This document shows positions 40,375-42,056 of a stretch of 42,056 nt of DNA, one piece after another. Source of the DNA: Candidatus Abzuiibacterium crystallinum (GTDB taxonomy: Bacteria > Omnitrophota > Omnitrophia > Omnitrophales > Abzuiibacteriaceae); NCBI GenBank assembly GCA_002787155.1, contig PCVY01000049.1, forward strand, positions 35,554 through 77,609. Reading direction: 5' to 3'. Position 1 is the stretch's first letter. Each line of letters begins with the position of its first letter. The notes under the pieces are model-generated. The model ran no database searches and was not told the DNA's origin. It saw only the letters and a program-made list of their open reading frames with translations. The position numbers and the translations under genes were made by a program.

Positions 40375-41527
40375 GCTTCACCTCCGGTAACGGATAATAG
40401 ATTCTGTTCCGGCCATGGACTTCCATCCGCAGCAGGCCGGCCCTGCATAAAATCCTGAGAACTTTGGAGACATTAGGACGTCTTTTTTTTAGGTGTGCGG
40501 CAATTGCGCCCGAGGCAGCATGATGCTGGCACACCAAATACTTCATAATTTCGAACGATAAAGGGGGGAATCCTTTTTTCTGCATTTCCTCCAGCAGAAA
40601 TTCTGTCATAAGCGGCTTGGCAGTCAGGAGATCTACCTCCGAGGCCTGATATCCGTCAAAGGATTGGGCAAGTTTTGCAGCGGCCGCGAAGATTTCGGTT
40701 AAGCTACCCGCGCAGGCCGCATATAAATATCCTATGACGTCAGCATTCACAGGAAGCCTGGCATGCTGATTAAGAGCCAGCCTTTCTTTGCGCCGATGAA
40801 GGATTTCCTGGATATCCTGAAGTTCAAGTGGCTTCAATTTTATCTTCGACAACTCTGCCGCCAATAGCCCCTTTTGATAGCATAGTAACTGCTCCACATT
40901 TTTGGGACCGATAAACAACCATTTATAACCGCTCATCAAAAGGATAGGGCGAATTTTCTCCCGGAATTCATAGAAATATTCATGATTCCATTCGAAGTCA
41001 AGGCCCTGAACTGAAATCTGAATCAATATGCCACTGCCGTATCCGAGCTTGAGTACTATATTCCTAATCCCTTCGAGCAGCTCTTTAGCTTCACTTTCCA
41101 AGTACTGATTTTTATATTCGGATCTTGTCTGGGCAGAGACCGCTGCAAAAAAACGTCCTGATTTTGCCTCGTGTTCGAGAAACTGAGGATCCTTGGATAT
41201 GAAGAGATACTTTTGACGGACGCTCCAATTCAACCCATCAATCAAAGAGGCAATAAAATTGAGGAAGTCTTGGCGGCTATGCAGCTTAAATTCTGCAAAC
41301 GGGGTGAAATAAAATTTTCTCTGTGCCAACCCAAAACGTAAAAAATTGCCAAGTGAAGTGGCGCCTAATCCATTAGTAGTTTCCAGAAAAATTATGGATC
41401 GTGTTTCTGGAACACTCTGCAAGGCTAGAACTTCGCTTCCTCTTCCAACAAATAGATCTAGCGCTGTTTCATCAAACGGATCTAAAAAGTAAGGGTTACT
41501 TTTAAGGCCCCAGCGTCGCCATATCAC
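40340..41527 (-). CDS. AAA/ORC-like ATPase with winged-helix C-terminus and degenerate Walker A
   Basis: The 395-residue protein starts with RRWGLKSNPYFLDPFDETAL and LFVGRGSEVLALQ, like ExeA/ORC-type AAA proteins. The expected Walker A is ETTNGLGATSLGNFL: the invariant Lys is Ala (A56). A hydrophobic strand with ILIQISVQGLDFEW is in the Walker B place. A sensor-like segment (YKWLFIGPKNVEQLL) and a winged helix at the C-terminus (SGAIAAHLKKRRPNVSKVLR, GRNRIYYPLPEVKLAF) follow. The start is GTG at 41527 with GAGAGGTGAG upstream. It may bind but not hydrolyse ATP, or act as a DNA-binding regulator of the element. The role is inferred from the neighbouring small protein, HTH and recombinase genes. 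Confidence 0.65.
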   Translation of the reverse strand: MIWRRWGLKSNPYFLDPFDETALDLFVGRGSEVLALQSVPETRSIIFLETTNGLGATSLGNFLRFGLAQRKFYFTPFAEFKLHSRQDFLNFIASLIDGLNWSVRQKYLFISKDPQFLEHEAKSGRFFAAVSAQTRSEYKNQYLESEAKELLEGIRNIVLKLGYGSGILIQISVQGLDFEWNHEYFYEFREKIRPILLMSGYKWLFIGPKNVEQLLCYQKGLLAAELSKIKLKPLELQDIQEILHRRKERLALNQHARLPVNADVIGYLYAACAGSLTEIFAAAAKLAQSFDGYQASEVDLLTAKPLMTEFLLEEMQKKGFPPLSFEIMKYLVCQHHAASGAIAAHLKKRRPNVSKVLRILCRAGLLRMEVHGRNRIYYPLPEVKLAFNSETARME

Positions 41528-41586
41528 ACACGCTCACCTCTCTTTCTGTCCACCATCTCGTCCCTTTAATCCAAAAATCCGGTTTT

Positions 41587-42056
41587 TTATTCTTTATTGA
41601 AAGTGACCTGATCGATGAAAATCGCGCCAGATTTGGGCCGTGAATTCATATCATCAAACACGACCACGAATTCATTCATGCGGGACCAGTCCGTGACCCT
41701 TCGGAATTTCTCAAACAGAATCGATACCTTCTGCCATTCACCCGTCACGTTGGCGACAACATACGGCGAAGGCCTGCCGGTTTGATCCTTCAGTTCGACT
41801 TTGACCCGTTTGGTGAAGCCCTTCCCGGCATCCCCCCTAATATAGAAACTCAATGTGTTAAAATCCCGGGCGTCTTCACCGGCCAGCTTCATCCAGAATC
41901 CGTTGTAGGCGGGGTTCGGAGAATCCACGTCATAGTCAAGGCGCACGGAATACCCGGCCGGATTTCCCAAAGCATCATCCGGTTCGAAGCCCATCTGAGT
42001 TCCCTGGGTTTCGTCTTCAGGATCCTTGTCCCAGGATCCAAAATCACCACCGACAT
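41587..42056 (-). CDS. Carbohydrate-binding (CBM11/CIA30-like) domain protein, 5' end cut by window
   Basis: The minus-strand frame is open to the window edge and ends at 41587, giving about 156 residues. GGDFGSWDKDPEDETQG is followed by LGNPAGYSVRLDYDVDSPNP, NGFWMKLAGEDARDFNTLSF, VKVELKDQTGRPSPYVV and a C-terminal GAIFIDQVTFNKE. This jelly-roll pattern resembles the galactose-binding-like CBM11/CIA30 domain of proteins that bind glycans at the cell surface. The domain probably follows a longer upstream part, perhaps an enzyme or secreted repeat protein. An internal Met at 41994 is not a likely start because the domain begins upstream. It is 59 nt from the ATPase gene. Confidence 0.65.
   Translation of the reverse strand, partial: VGGDFGSWDKDPEDETQGTQMGFEPDDALGNPAGYSVRLDYDVDSPNPAYNGFWMKLAGEDARDFNTLSFYIRGDAGKGFTKRVKVELKDQTGRPSPYVVANVTGEWQKVSILFEKFRRVTDWSRMNEFVVVFDDMNSRPKSGAIFIDQVTFNKE

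Overview
The window looks like a piece of chromosome from an uncultivated Gram-negative bacterium, probably known only from metagenomes. It has lipoprotein and secreted proteins, a lipase-maturation-like membrane protein, a TMTC-like membrane protein with TPRs and many His kinases. The intergenic spaces are full of small palindromic repeats. A Candidatus Omnitrophota-like or related lineage is plausible, but that is inferred from style only; no rRNA or other phylogenetic marker is present.

Positions 1-4200 are an accessory region. It holds a truncated YiiX-like cysteine hydrolase behind a promoter and terminator-like leader, a RadC/PD-(D/E)XK nuclease pair, a fragment of an RHH antitoxin, a complete MazEF-type toxin-antitoxin pair, an 80-nt imperfect palindrome and a frameshifted ORF6N (phage-type) gene. 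The ORF6N cassette lies between two copies of the last 69 bp of a xer tyrosine recombinase gene. One copy is the end of the intact xer gene (4202-5089) and the other is an isolated tail (3416-3484) that differs only at synonymous sites. This looks like the scar of integration at the 3' end of xer.

Positions 4202-38351 are mostly housekeeping and sensory genes, nearly all on the minus strand. They are: xer, ligA, a metallophosphoesterase, an SH3/NlpC-P60 peptidase, two His kinases with two receiver proteins and a large HEAT-repeat membrane protein between them (a signalling cluster, 8248-15868), a DUF6580-type membrane protein, a Cys-rich CWC protein overlapping a Dph6-type ATP pyrophosphatase, an EEP-family hydrolase, a plus-strand two-domain M16 peptidase lipoprotein, a DCC/lipase-maturation-factor fusion, a compact BolA-Grx4-[2Fe-2S] ferredoxin-flavin reductase operon, a HAD phosphatase, a third His kinase, an EamA transporter, a TMTC-like TPR protein, a Rieske ferredoxin, an acyl-CoA dehydrogenase, a metzincin-TPR fusion, lhgO, nnrE and miaB.

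Positions 38273-42056 are a second mobile region: a large serine recombinase whose tail runs into the miaB start, a 59-residue HTH/excisionase-like protein, a small TTG-started protein, an AAA/ORC-like ATPase with a degenerate Walker A motif, and the C-terminal part of a galactose-binding-like (carbohydrate-binding) protein cut by the window edge.

The most unusual property is the set of small repeat families and their invasion of genes. A GTCATTGCGAG-ended element sits between genes at 8090-8178, and a second copy is inserted in frame inside miaB (37581-37695), adding about 40 residues. A GGGGTCAGACCC palindrome family (four copies) supplies the C-terminal codons and region of the stop of two genes. 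A third class, stuttering short-word inverted repeats, fills three spacers and creates false upstream start codons. No CRISPR array, rRNA or tRNA gene was seen.
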